Assembly (NCBI GenBank): GCA_030647435.1
Contig: JAUSJX010000004.1
Span: 1 to 51,229 of the forward strand
DNA length: 51,229 bases
Direction: 5' to 3'
DNA from: Candidatus Rokuibacteriota bacterium
GTDB lineage: Bacteria; Methylomirabilota; Methylomirabilia; Rokubacteriales; CSP1-6
The translations under genes and the position numbers were made by a program. The notes under the pieces were generated by a model that worked only from the letters and a program-made list of their open reading frames with translations, made no database searches and had not been told where the DNA came from. Of this stretch, positions 42,039 to 51,000 are shown one piece after another; positions within the stretch are counted from its first letter, which is position 1; every line of letters begins with the position of its first letter.

Positions 42039-42304
42039 CAATCACTGAATGTCATCCGCGCGAGTTCTTCCTTCAACCGCTGCCGCTCAGCAGAATCCCT
42101 AGATTGAGTAAGTCGGCTCACGAGCGAAAAGAAACGTTCCTTCTCGGCTTCCTTGGACTGAAGGCCGGCCTCGATCAGATCCACGAGTACGCGATTGGCG
42201 CTTGTCTTCCGAGTCTTGGCCAAAGCGCGCACACGCTTGGCAATACCGGTGGGGATTGACACGCTTTGGCGAACAGATCTTTCTATTTCAGCCATGTCGG
42301 TCAT
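42038..42304 (-). CDS. Ribbon-helix-helix (CopG/Arc-like) protein
   Basis: This 88-residue protein has an RHH fold near the N-terminus: RQSVSIPTGIAKRVRALAKT (strand and helix A), followed by KTSANRVLVDLIEAGLQS (helix B). The C-terminal helices (EKERFFSLVSRLTQSRDSAE) probably bind a partner. Members of this group are typically autorepressing antitoxins. The ATG at 42304 is chosen; the ATG at 42295 is an alternative, and neither has a strong ribosome site. The operator-like direct repeats just upstream, and the coupled 56-codon gene downstream, support a two-gene module. Confidence 0.65.
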   Translation of the reverse strand: MTDMAEIERSVRQSVSIPTGIAKRVRALAKTRKTSANRVLVDLIEAGLQSKEAEKERFFSLVSRLTQSRDSAERQRLKEELARMTFSD

Positions 42305-42316
42305 GCTACACCATTG

Positions 42317-42334
42317 TGCACCAGTTTGCACCAG
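42317..42334. promoter_or_regulatory. Direct repeats upstream of the RHH gene (possible operator)
   Basis: The octamer TGCACCAG occurs at 42317-42324 and 42327-42334, with a 10-bp repeat unit, starting 13 nt before the RHH start. RHH dimers bind such tandem half-sites on one DNA face, so autoregulation is likely but unproven. Confidence 0.45.
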
Positions 42335-42359
42335 GGCCAGAGTGTGGCCGGTGACGAGA

Positions 42360-43538
42360 TCAGCACATGAGCCAGTCGCCGTAGGTGCCGCGGATGGGCT
42401 TGCCCTCGGCGAAGCGCGAGAGACGGAAGGCGGGGAGGTCGGGATGGCCGCCCGGCCCCTCGGTGACGAGGGCGGCCATCATTTCGCCCACCGCCGGCGA
42501 GAGCTTGAAGCCGTGACCCGAGAAGCCCACGGCCACGTAGCTCCCCTCCGGCCCGACGCGGTCCAGGATCGGGTGCCAGTCGGGCGTGACGTCGAAGCAG
42601 CCGGCGTAGCCGCGGGCGATGCGCCCTTCCTCGAGGACGGGGAAGCGATGGCTCACGCGCGCGAGGGCCTCCGTGGACTCGTCGAGGCTCACGCCCTCCT
42701 TGTAGCGGTCGGGGTCGGCGAGGTCGTGGGACTCCTCGGCGTCGAGGCCCCCCACGAGGATGTGCTCGCCCAGCTCGGGCCGGGTGTAGATATTGGTCAC
42801 GAAGTCATAGACCATGGGGTGCGGCCGCCGGGCCGCCTCCGGCCAGGTGACGATGTTGATCTTGTGGCGGCATACCGTGATCGGGATCTCGAGGCCCACC
42901 ATCGCGCCGATGCGCGCGCCCCAGAGGCCGGCGGCGTTGACCACTCGGGGCGCGTGGATCTCGCCCTTGGTGGTCCGCACGCCGGTGACGTGGCCGCCCT
43001 GCGTGAGAACGGTCAGGACCTCCGCGTCCTCCAGGACCCGCGCGCCGCGCTCGCGGGCCGCCCGCGCGAAGCCCTGGGCGGTCTCGGCGGGGTTGCAGTA
43101 GCCAGAGTCCGGCTCGTAGCACCCGGCCGTCAGGTCCTCGGTACGGAGCCGGGGCTCGATCTCGCGCATCTCGGCGGGCGACACCAGCCGGGTCCCGATG
43201 CCGACCCCGCGCTGGAGCGCCACCGAGGCCTCCATGGGTGCGCGCATCCGCTCGTCCACGCCGAGCAGATAGCCCGTGCGCCGGAAGCCGCACGAGCCGC
43301 CGCCGGTCAGCGCCTCGAAGCGCTGGAAGACGTCGAGCGAGAAGCGGATCATCCGGCAGGTCTCGGCCGTGGTGTAGTGCTGGCGCACGCAGGCCGAGCT
43401 CTTCCCCGTGCCGCCCGAGGCGACGGAGCTCTTGTCGACGACGATGACGTCGCGCAGCCCGCGAGCGGCCAGGTGGAAGGCGATGCTCGTCCCGGTGACC
43501 CCGCCCCCGATGATCACAACGTCGGCCGTAAGCGCCAT
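42360..43538 (-). CDS. FAD-dependent oxidoreductase (DAO family)
   Basis: This 392-residue flavoprotein is of the D-amino-acid oxidase/sarcosine oxidase beta family. The dinucleotide-binding motif is VIIGGGVTGTS near residues 8-18. The next marker, KSSVASGGTGKSSACVRQHY, sits near 36-55, where glycine- or sarcosine-oxidase members contact FAD. Near the C-terminus, VAVGFSGHGFKLSPAVGEMM is conserved. Likely substrates are N-methylated or D-amino acids or related amines. The start at ATG 43538 has GGGAGGAG upstream. It is the only gene of its strand near here. Confidence 0.9.
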   Translation of the reverse strand: MALTADVVIIGGGVTGTSIAFHLAARGLRDVIVVDKSSVASGGTGKSSACVRQHYTTAETCRMIRFSLDVFQRFEALTGGGSCGFRRTGYLLGVDERMRAPMEASVALQRGVGIGTRLVSPAEMREIEPRLRTEDLTAGCYEPDSGYCNPAETAQGFARAARERGARVLEDAEVLTVLTQGGHVTGVRTTKGEIHAPRVVNAAGLWGARIGAMVGLEIPITVCRHKINIVTWPEAARRPHPMVYDFVTNIYTRPELGEHILVGGLDAEESHDLADPDRYKEGVSLDESTEALARVSHRFPVLEEGRIARGYAGCFDVTPDWHPILDRVGPEGSYVAVGFSGHGFKLSPAVGEMMAALVTEGPGGHPDLPAFRLSRFAEGKPIRGTYGDWLMC

Positions 43539-43729
43539 GAGCTCCTCCCGAAGCAGGATTCTACCGCCGCCGGGCGCGGGGGGCCCGGGAGTTCTCGCGG
43601 CCGTCACTTCAGGCTACGCGTTGACAGGTGGTCTGTTCCAAGCGTGAAGGGTGGGCCGAAGCAACCGGCGAAGGCCTCGGCCACCTCCGGGTCTGCCGGG
43701 ATATACTCGGGCCCGGGGGACGGGGCCGC

Positions 43730-44983
43730 ATGCCAACTGCCACGCGCGAGTTCCAGGTGATGGTGAAGCCCGGGGGCGCTATCTGCAACCTGGACTGCAC
43801 CTACTGCTACTACCTCGTCAAGGACGAGCTCTACCCCGGAGGCGGGCCTCGCCGGATGTCCGACGACGTGCTGGAGCGCTACATCGTCCAGCACCTGGAG
43901 GCCTGCCCGATTCCCCTGGTCTCTTTCGCCTGGCACGGGGGCGAGCCCACCATCCTGGGGCTCGACTACTTCCGGAAGATTCTCGCGCTCCAGCGAAAGC
44001 ACCAGCCGCCGGACCGCCGCTGTGTCAACGGGATTCAGACCAACGGCACCCTGATCGACGAGGCATGGGCGAAATTCCTGGCCGCCGAGGGTTTCTACGT
44101 TGGACTGAGCCTCGACGGCCCGGCCGATCTCCACGATCGGCACCGGGTGACCAAGGGACAGCGCCCGAGCCACCGGGAGACGATGCGCGCGCTCCGCCTC
44201 CTCCAGCAGCACGACGTCCGGCACGACGTCCTCTGCGTCGTCCACGCCGACAACGCGCGCCACCCCACGCGCGTCTACCGCTTCTTCAAGGACGCAGGCG
44301 TCAGGTACCTCCAGTTCCTGCCGCTGGTCGAACGGCGTCTCGACGGGACGGTGAGCGAGCGGACGGTGCCTGCCGAGGCCTACGGGAAGTTCATGTGCGA
44401 GGTGTTTGATGAGTGGGTGCGGCACGACGTCCGCCGCATCAGCATCCAGGCCTTCGACGAGGCGCTCCGGCCGGCGCTGGGGATCGAGCACGCCCTCTGC
44501 ATCGTGCGCGAGACCTGCGGGGACGTGCCCGTGGTCGAGCACACCGGCGACTTCTACTCCTGTGACCACTTCGTCAACCCCGGCCACCGGCTCGGCAACA
44601 TCTGCGAGACCCACTTGGCCGATCTCGTCGAGAGTCCCGCCCAGCGGGCGTTCGGCGACGCCAAACGCGACACGCTCCCCCGTTACTGCCGCGAGTGCGA
44701 TGTCCGCGCCTGGTGCAACGGCGGGTGTCCCAAAGACCGCCTCATCCAGACCCCGGACGGCGAGCCGGGACTCAACTACCTCTGCCAGGGCTTTCAGCGG
44801 TTCTTCCGCCACACACGGCCCTACTGGCAACAGGCGGCAGCGCTCATCCGTGTCGGGCGCCCACTCGAGGCCCTCATGGAGCAGGTGCGGACGGCCGACG
44901 CGCAGGCCCGCGCGCGGGCCGGCCGCAACGATCCCTGCCCGTGCGGCAGCGGCCGCAAGTTCAAGCGCTGCTGCTTCCGGTAG
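43730..44983 (+). CDS. Radical SAM SPASM maturase (anSME-like) with SEC-C tail
   Basis: This 417-residue radical SAM enzyme resembles anaerobic sulfatase-maturating enzymes. The [4Fe-4S] motif is Cys19-x3-Cys23-x2-Cys26 (CNLDCTYC). SPASM-type cysteines follow in CIVRETC, FYSCD (with the catalytic-type Asp), YCRECDVRAWCNGGC and YLCQGF, enough for two auxiliary clusters. The C-terminus CPCGSGRKFKRCC is a SEC-C zinc motif that can bind nucleic acid or protein. AnSMEs oxidise a Cys or Ser to formylglycine, but no sulfatase gene is in view. The start at 43730 is 35 codons inside a longer frame. A second radical SAM gene starts 8 nt after. Confidence 0.9.
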   Translation: MPTATREFQVMVKPGGAICNLDCTYCYYLVKDELYPGGGPRRMSDDVLERYIVQHLEACPIPLVSFAWHGGEPTILGLDYFRKILALQRKHQPPDRRCVNGIQTNGTLIDEAWAKFLAAEGFYVGLSLDGPADLHDRHRVTKGQRPSHRETMRALRLLQQHDVRHDVLCVVHADNARHPTRVYRFFKDAGVRYLQFLPLVERRLDGTVSERTVPAEAYGKFMCEVFDEWVRHDVRRISIQAFDEALRPALGIEHALCIVRETCGDVPVVEHTGDFYSCDHFVNPGHRLGNICETHLADLVESPAQRAFGDAKRDTLPRYCRECDVRAWCNGGCPKDRLIQTPDGEPGLNYLCQGFQRFFRHTRPYWQQAAALIRVGRPLEALMEQVRTADAQARARAGRNDPCPCGSGRKFKRCCFR

Positions 44984-44991
44984 TTCTAGCA

Positions 44992-46446
44992 ATGCGTGTC
45001 CTGCTCGTCTACTGGAACCCGTCGCGAGAGCTCATGGTCGCTCCGCCCATCGGCCTCGCCTACGTGGCGACCGCGACCCGCCAGGCGGGCCACGAGGTCG
45101 ACCTCCTGGACCTCGTCGGGAGTGAGCGGCCGCTCGGGGATCTCCGGGAACGCCTCGCTGCCTCGGCGCCGGACGTCGTCGGCATCTCGATCCGCAACAT
45201 CGACAACGTCGTCTGCCAGCGCACGACCTGGCACCTGGAGGGGGCCGGCCGCCTCGCGGCTGTGGTCCGCGAGTCGTGCGGCGCCCGGATCGTCCTGGGA
45301 GGGCCCGCCGTCTCCATCCTCGGGGCCGGGGTGCTGGGACACGTCGACGGCGACTTCGCGGTCGTGGGCGAGGGCGAGGCGGTGTTCCCGCGCCTGCTGT
45401 CCGCGATCGAATCGGGACGGCCCGCCACCGAGATCCCGGGGGTCTGCGCCCGCGTGGGCGACGCCATCCTCACCACGAAGCCCGCGAGGCTCCCCCACTT
45501 CGGCGCCTCCGGGATGGAGGAATGGATCGACTGGAGGGCCTACGGGCACATGGGGGCGACGTGGCCGATCCAAACCAAGCGCGGCTGCCCCCTTGCGTGC
45601 AGCTACTGCGCCTATCCCATGGTGGAAGGCCGCGCCGCCCGACTGCGATCGCCCGCGGACGTCGCGGACGAGATCGAGCGCGTCCGGGCCCGGCTGCGAC
45701 CGCGCGCCTTCGAGTTCGTGGATTCCACCTTCAACGTGCCCCCGCAGCACGCAGAGGCGGTGTGCGGGGAGATCCTGCGCCGCCGTCTGCGGGTGCCGTT
45801 GACCGCGATGGGCATCAACCCGTTGGGCGCCTCGGAGCGGCTGTTCGCGCTCATGCGCCGGGCCGGCTTCAACTCGATGATGATCACGCCGGAGGCGGCC
45901 AGCGAGAGGATGCTCCGCAGCCTGTGCAAGGGCTTCGGCGTCGAGGAGATCCGGACCACCGCGCGTCTCGCCCGCGCCTCAGGTATCACCAGCATGTGGT
46001 TCTTCATGGTTGGCGGGCCCGGAGAGACCCGGGAGACGGTCAATGAGACGATGTCGTTCGTCGAGCGGTACCTCGACGGGCCCAACTGCGTCAGCATCGT
46101 CACGACGGGGGTCCGCGTGCTCCCGGGCACGGCGCTCGCGCGCGATGCAGTGCGCGAGGGCGCCATCGCCGCGGATCGCGATCTGGCCAAGCCCACCTTC
46201 TACCTCTCCTCGCAGGTCGATGAAGAGTGGGTCCTGGGCCGAATCAACCAGGCGATGCGACGGTGCCCGGCGATCGTGCACGCGGCGGAGGAGGGCACGT
46301 CGACGTACGAGCGCGTGATGGACCGCGCCCTGGCGATGGCCGGGGTGGCGCCGCCGTACTGGCGGTTTCTCCCGTTACTGCTTCGGGTGCCGCCCGTGCG
46401 GGTGCTCCGACGGCGCCGTCCTCCGCTGGGCAGGTCGGGGCCATGA
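44992..46446 (+). CDS. B12-binding-domain radical SAM enzyme
   Basis: This 484-residue protein has an N-terminal cobalamin-binding-like Rossmann domain (about 1-150: MRVLLVYWNPSRE, then PPIGLAYVATATRQAGHEVD, IVLGGP and VVGEGEA). A radical SAM domain at about 190-420 has GCPLACSYC, with Cys199, Cys203 and Cys206. The canonical DxHxxG cobalamin ligand motif is absent, as in many class B members. Such enzymes often methylate unactivated carbons or make unusual bonds. It follows the anSME-like gene by 8 nt. The C-terminal end is Arg/Pro-rich. Confidence 0.9.
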   Translation: MRVLLVYWNPSRELMVAPPIGLAYVATATRQAGHEVDLLDLVGSERPLGDLRERLAASAPDVVGISIRNIDNVVCQRTTWHLEGAGRLAAVVRESCGARIVLGGPAVSILGAGVLGHVDGDFAVVGEGEAVFPRLLSAIESGRPATEIPGVCARVGDAILTTKPARLPHFGASGMEEWIDWRAYGHMGATWPIQTKRGCPLACSYCAYPMVEGRAARLRSPADVADEIERVRARLRPRAFEFVDSTFNVPPQHAEAVCGEILRRRLRVPLTAMGINPLGASERLFALMRRAGFNSMMITPEAASERMLRSLCKGFGVEEIRTTARLARASGITSMWFFMVGGPGETRETVNETMSFVERYLDGPNCVSIVTTGVRVLPGTALARDAVREGAIAADRDLAKPTFYLSSQVDEEWVLGRINQAMRRCPAIVHAAEEGTSTYERVMDRALAMAGVAPPYWRFLPLLLRVPPVRVLRRRRPPLGRSGP

Positions 46447-46583
46447 GAGAGGTTCGGGACCCCTGGCGGCGTCTACGCTCTCGGCACAATTGCGGTCGTA
46501 GACTCGGCTACACTACGCGCCATCATGCCCGCGCTGCCCTTCGGTGAGCGGGATTCCCCGGTCCGGGGGCGCTGCGAGACGCC

Positions 46584-48194
46584 GTGAACGACGCGCCCCT
46601 CGGCTCCGAGCACAAGTGGGCCATTACCTTCTCCGTGATGCTCGTCACGGTCATGCAGGTGCTCGACACCAGCATCACCAACGTCGCGCTCCCCCACATG
46701 CAGGGGTCATTCTCCGCCAGCATCGATGAGATGTCGTGGGTCATCACCTCGTACCTGGCCGCCAACGCGGTGGTGATCCCGGCCAGCGGTTGGCTGACGG
46801 CTGTTTTCGGTCGGCGTCGATTCTTTCTCATCTGCACGGTCACCTTCACCGCCAGCTCGTTCCTCTCCGGCATCGCGCCCAATCTCGAGTTCCTCGTGCT
46901 CATGCGCATCCTGCAGGGTCTCGGTGGCGGGGCCGTCATCCCCATGGCCCAGGCCGTGATGTGGGAGATCTTCCCGCTCGAGGAGCGGGGCACCGCCATG
47001 GCGGTGTGGGGCACCGGCATCATGCTGGCGCCCATCCTGGGCCCGACGGTGGGCGGCTACATCACGGACAACTGGTCGTGGCGCTGGATCTTCTACATCA
47101 ACCTGCCCATCGGCATCCTCGCCTACTTCATGGTCAGCGCGTTCCTGTTCGACGCGCCGTTTCACCGCCGGCCCCGCCGCATCGATGTGGCCGGCATCGT
47201 CCTCATGGTCGTGGGTTTTGGCTGCCTCCAACTCGTCCTCGACCTCGGTGAGCGGAGCGACTGGTTCGACTCCACGCTGGTCCTGATGTGCGCCGTGCTC
47301 GCCGCGTGTATGCTGGCCGGCTTCGTGATCCGGGAGCTCATGGCCGCCGAGCCCATCTTGGACCTCACCGTCTTCGGGGACCGCAACTTCGGCCTCGGCA
47401 CGCTGGCCATCTTCCTGGTGGGTCTGGGATTCAACTCGAGCCTGCTCCTCCTGGCGCTCTACACGCAGACGATCCTCGGGTACGACGCGTGGACGGCGGG
47501 GCTCACCCTGGCTCCGGGTGGGTTCGGCACCATGATCGCGCTCATGATCTCCGGACGCCTCGTGTCGCGCATGGACCAGCGCCTTATGCTGGCCGGGGGC
47601 TGCACGCTGGCCGCGGTGGCTCTCTTCTTCATGACCCGCGTTACTCCCACCATCGACTTCTGGAACCTCGCCTGGCCGCGCTTCCTCCAGGGGTTTTCCC
47701 AGGGCTTCATCTTCGTGCCGCTCCAGGCCCTGACCCTCGCCACCATCCCGACGGAGCGGCTGGGCAATTCGACGGCCGCCTACAATGTCGCCCGCAATAT
47801 CGGCGGAAGCAGGGGTGTTGCGCTGGTGACGACGCTCCTGGCGCGACGGAGTCAGGTCCACCAGGCCACGCTGACGATCCACCTCCACCAGTGGAGCTTC
47901 GAGATGGCGGAGCGGCTGCGCATGTGGACCGGCCACTTCGTGAACCATGGCGCCGACACGTTCACTGCCAATCGGCAGGCCATGGCCATGCTGTACCGCG
48001 AGACGGTGACGCAGGCGAACATCCTGTCGTATGCCGATGACTTCTGGCTTCTCCTCGCCGTCTACTCCTCCGTCCTGCTCCTGATCCCCTTCATGCGGCG
48101 GGTTCGCTCCGGCCGGGGGGCGCGCGGCCGGCGCAGCGCGGAGGGGAGCGAATCGGGCGCGCGAGACCCCGGACTACCCGCCCCGGCCGAGTGA
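46584..48194 (+). CDS. MFS DHA2-family drug exporter (EmrB/QacA-like)
   Basis: This 536-residue protein has 14 predicted membrane segments of the DHA2 drug:H+ antiporter family. Motif C, GPTVGGYITDNWSWRWIFYI, lies near residue 153 and the N-terminal LDTSITNVALPHMQGSF is characteristic. Motif A is GWLTAVFGRRRF near 68. The C-terminal tail is Arg/Gly-rich. The start is the GTG at 46584. A 137-nt gap separates it from the radical SAM gene in the same direction, so co-transcription is plausible. It may export the product of those enzymes or a foreign compound. Confidence 0.92.
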   Translation: MNDAPLGSEHKWAITFSVMLVTVMQVLDTSITNVALPHMQGSFSASIDEMSWVITSYLAANAVVIPASGWLTAVFGRRRFFLICTVTFTASSFLSGIAPNLEFLVLMRILQGLGGGAVIPMAQAVMWEIFPLEERGTAMAVWGTGIMLAPILGPTVGGYITDNWSWRWIFYINLPIGILAYFMVSAFLFDAPFHRRPRRIDVAGIVLMVVGFGCLQLVLDLGERSDWFDSTLVLMCAVLAACMLAGFVIRELMAAEPILDLTVFGDRNFGLGTLAIFLVGLGFNSSLLLLALYTQTILGYDAWTAGLTLAPGGFGTMIALMISGRLVSRMDQRLMLAGGCTLAAVALFFMTRVTPTIDFWNLAWPRFLQGFSQGFIFVPLQALTLATIPTERLGNSTAAYNVARNIGGSRGVALVTTLLARRSQVHQATLTIHLHQWSFEMAERLRMWTGHFVNHGADTFTANRQAMAMLYRETVTQANILSYADDFWLLLAVYSSVLLLIPFMRRVRSGRGARGRRSAEGSESGARDPGLPAPAE

Positions 48195-48324
48195 GCTCCG
48201 GCGGGTCGATCCAGGCGGGACGCCACGGGGGGCGGGTCACGGCCGGCGACGGCATCTTCGCGACATTCGCTGGCTGTGACCGGGTGTTCTGTTACCGACG
48301 CTCTATGCCGACTACGCGCTCTGC

Positions 48325-49053
48325 CTATCGTAAAGGCCGTCGAGCGGATCGCGTCGGAGCCGCAAATACCGATGATCGTCTCTTTGCGGTGGTGCATTCC
48401 TCGATCTTCTCGATGAGTTCGGTGGTGCCGAAGGGCTTCGCGATGACCGGCCATCCCGTGTCCCGGAGACTGGACATCTCGAATCCCGACATGAGCAAGA
48501 TCTTCACCTTGGGGCGAAGGTCGAGCACACGTCGAGCGAGCTCTCGACCGTCCATCAACGGCATGACCACGTCCACGAGCAGGAGATCAATGTCACCCGG
48601 CCGTTGCCTGGCCAGCCGGATCGCTTCGACCGGATCGTCAGTGAAGAGGACGAGATATTCCGCGGACCCTAGAATGTCCCGCGCCAAAGAGCCTACGCTG
48701 CGATCATCGTCGACAACCAGGATCGTGAGAACACGCAGCGCCGGCGAGTGCTTGTCATTGCCTGGGAGAAGGGCGGCGGGCGTCTTCTTGAGGAAGAGGA
48801 AGACTGGACCGTCGTCATCCGTTCGCCATACGATCGCTCGGGCGTCGACGGGGCACCCCTGGGGCGGGTTGAGATGCAGCGTCACAAGCGAAGCGTCTTC
48901 CAGCCGCTCCCCGAGGCGCAGCTTGACCCCGAATTGACTCACGTCAATCGTCTCGCCGTGCAGCACCCGATCGTCCAGCTCCACGACCACCGGCCAGTTG
49001 ACCTTGGTCCGTGGGCGGCGACGCGACTCCGGCCGCGGCAATTTGACGCGCAT
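48325..49053 (-). CDS. PilZ-receiver response regulator
   Basis: This 242-residue two-domain signalling protein has an N-terminal PilZ domain with an Arg-rich RxxxR start (residues 10-15) and DVSQFG at 38-43. These are the c-di-GMP-binding motifs. The receiver domain spans about 109-225, with acidic pocket Asp115-Asp117, phosphoacceptor Asp161 in LLLVDVVMP and the conserved VIAKPFG Lys. No histidine kinase lies nearby. The start at 49053 was chosen; the frame extends to 49101, adding 16 residues, and the GAGGGA site upstream of 49053 is modest. Confidence 0.85.
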   Translation of the reverse strand: MRVKLPRPESRRRPRTKVNWPVVVELDDRVLHGETIDVSQFGVKLRLGERLEDASLVTLHLNPPQGCPVDARAIVWRTDDDGPVFLFLKKTPAALLPGNDKHSPALRVLTILVVDDDRSVGSLARDILGSAEYLVLFTDDPVEAIRLARQRPGDIDLLLVDVVMPLMDGRELARRVLDLRPKVKILLMSGFEMSSLRDTGWPVIAKPFGTTELIEKIEECTTAKRRSSVFAAPTRSARRPLR

Positions 49054-49304
49054 GATAGTTCCCTCGTTGTCTTTGGGTAGCAAGCGACGTACCGTCTTCA
49101 CCGGATGATGGACATGCCACAGAATCCGCTACTTGTGGAGCACTCAAGGAGGCCGCCACGCTTCTATGTGGCGCTTGTCGTCACCTCACCGACGGATTTT
49201 GGAGAGTCAGTGCTTTTCAAGCGGGTGCGGGTAGTGGCACCATGGGGCCCGACGGCCGCAGCGCAGCGCCACCCGCGGCCAACTCCGGCACGCTAGGAGA
49301 TCCC

Positions 49305-50972
49305 ATGCGCGGTAGACAGATCCTGATGGAAAGCCTCATCGCTCAGGGCGTAAGCTACATCTTTGGCAATCCGGGGACGACTGAGAGCCCCGTGATCGAC
49401 AGCCTGCTCGACTACCCCCAACTCAACTACATCGTGACTCTCCACGAGGGGGTGGCCGTGGGCGCGGCCAGCTACTACGCGCAGGCCAGCGGCAAGACGG
49501 GCTTCGTGAACGTCCACGTGGCGCCTGGGCTCGGCAACGCCATCGGCATGATGTACAACGCCCTCAAGGCGGGCGCTCCCATTGTCGTCACCGCCGGGCA
49601 GCAGGACACGCGCATGCGTCTCCGCGATCCCCTGCTGGGGCACGATCTCGCGGCCATGGCGGCCCCGGTGACGAAGTGGAGTGTCCAAGCCGAGCGAGCC
49701 GACGAGCTGCCCCTGCTCCTACATCGCGCGTTCAAAGTGGCGAACGATCCGCCCGCTGGTCCTGTGTTCGTGGCCCTGCCCATCGACGTCTTGGAGCAGG
49801 AGTCGGAGAACGAGCCCGTGGCTCCCGGCAAGCTGCACCGGGCGGGCCCCGCGGCGCCCGCTGGAGTCGCTGAGGCCGCAGCCCTCTTGGCCGGCCGGCA
49901 GAGCCCCGTCATCGTCGTCGGGGACGAGGTGGCACGTTTCGGAGCGGGAGCCGAGGTCGTGGCGCTGGCCGAGGCGCTGGGAGCCGCGATCTGGACCGAA
50001 GGCATTCGCATACACGCTTCCGTGCCCAGCAACCATCCCAACTTCCGGCTGGCGCTCGGATTCGACGCCCTGTCGATCCGGAAGGCGCTCGAGGGTGCCG
50101 ATGCCGTTCTGCTCGTCGGCGGCCCCTTCTTTGAAGAGGTGTGGTTCTCGCCTGGGTCTCCGTTCCCCAAGGATGCGGCCGTGATCCAGGTCGAGGCCTC
50201 GTCACAGCGGCTGGCGTACAACTACGGCGTGAAGGTGGGACTGATTGGTGATCCGAAGGCCACGCTCGCGGCGCTGCGGGCCGATGTGAATGGCAAGGCT
50301 TCGGCCGGATACCGTGAGGCGGCCGCGCGGCGCAATCAGGCGCTCAAGTCGCTCAAGGACGGCGACGCCGCGGCCCAACGAGCCCGCGCTCAGAAGCGCT
50401 GGGACAACACCCCCATCTCTATGCCCCGGCTCATGGCCGACATCGCTTCGGCGTTGCCAGCCGACGCCATCGTGGTGGACGAGGCGATCACGGCCGGCCC
50501 CGATCTCGCCCGCACGCTGAGCTTCAGCAAGCCGGGCGACTACTTTGGAGCGCGGGGCGGCGGCATCGGACAAGCTCTGCCGGGGGCTCTCGGCGTCAAG
50601 GTCGCGTGCCCCGACCGGCCCGTCGTGGCCATCTCGGGCGACGGCTCGTCCATGTACAGCATCCAGGCCCTGTGGACGGCCGCCCACCACGATTTGCCCA
50701 TCGTGTTCGTCATCCTCAACAACGGTGAGTACCGCATCCTCAAGCACAACATGGACGTGTACCGGCAGCGCTTTGGGGCCAAGCCCGATCGCCCCTACCT
50801 CCACATGGATCTGGGGCAGCCGAGGCTGGGCTTCCTCGATCTCGCCCGCGGGCTTGGGCTCTCGGCGGAGCGCATCACGAGACCCGGTGAGTTGACCGGC
50901 GCCCTGTCACGAGCCATCGCGGCGAAACGTCCACATCTGATCGAAGTCGTCATCGAGGCCAAGCCGGTCTAG
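49305..50972 (+). CDS. ThDP-dependent enzyme (benzoylformate decarboxylase/ALS-like)
   Basis: This 555-residue thiamine-diphosphate enzyme is of the acetolactate-synthase/benzoylformate-decarboxylase family. Near the N-terminus it has FGNPGTTESP (20-29), where benzoylformate decarboxylase has NPGSNE, and the ThDP-activating Glu48 in TLHEGVA. NVHVAPGLGN holds a His matching the decarboxylase His70. The C-terminal GDGSSMYSIQALW is the ThDP/Mg motif. Probable activity is decarboxylation or carboligation of an aromatic or branched 2-oxo acid. The start at ATG 49305 follows TAGGAG. Confidence 0.9.
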   Translation: MRGRQILMESLIAQGVSYIFGNPGTTESPVIDSLLDYPQLNYIVTLHEGVAVGAASYYAQASGKTGFVNVHVAPGLGNAIGMMYNALKAGAPIVVTAGQQDTRMRLRDPLLGHDLAAMAAPVTKWSVQAERADELPLLLHRAFKVANDPPAGPVFVALPIDVLEQESENEPVAPGKLHRAGPAAPAGVAEAAALLAGRQSPVIVVGDEVARFGAGAEVVALAEALGAAIWTEGIRIHASVPSNHPNFRLALGFDALSIRKALEGADAVLLVGGPFFEEVWFSPGSPFPKDAAVIQVEASSQRLAYNYGVKVGLIGDPKATLAALRADVNGKASAGYREAAARRNQALKSLKDGDAAAQRARAQKRWDNTPISMPRLMADIASALPADAIVVDEAITAGPDLARTLSFSKPGDYFGARGGGIGQALPGALGVKVACPDRPVVAISGDGSSMYSIQALWTAAHHDLPIVFVILNNGEYRILKHNMDVYRQRFGAKPDRPYLHMDLGQPRLGFLDLARGLGLSAERITRPGELTGALSRAIAAKRPHLIEVVIEAKPV

Positions 50973-51000
50973 GCCGGATTATGCGTGAAGACAGGCGCCA

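Noticed and set aside
41799-42107. Plus-strand 102-codon frame opposite the RHH module
   Set aside because: The minus-strand RHH and 56-codon frames explain this stretch better, with a stop-start overlap and operator-like repeats; the plus-strand frame has no ribosome site or family feature.
43621-43649. TTGACA near the radical SAM operon as a promoter
   Set aside because: No acceptable -10 element follows at the right spacing. TATACT at 43702-43707 is isolated with no -35.
43628-43729. 35-residue upstream extension of the anSME-like gene as a precursor peptide
   Set aside because: It is in frame with the enzyme, begins at a weak GTG, has no leader/core pattern and lacks a ribosome site.
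13786-50972. A mandelate pathway (mandelate-racemase-like protein plus benzoylformate-decarboxylase-like protein)
   Set aside because: The two genes are 35 kb apart, there is no mandelate dehydrogenase, and the racemase-family protein has dehydratase-like rather than mandelate-racemase residues.
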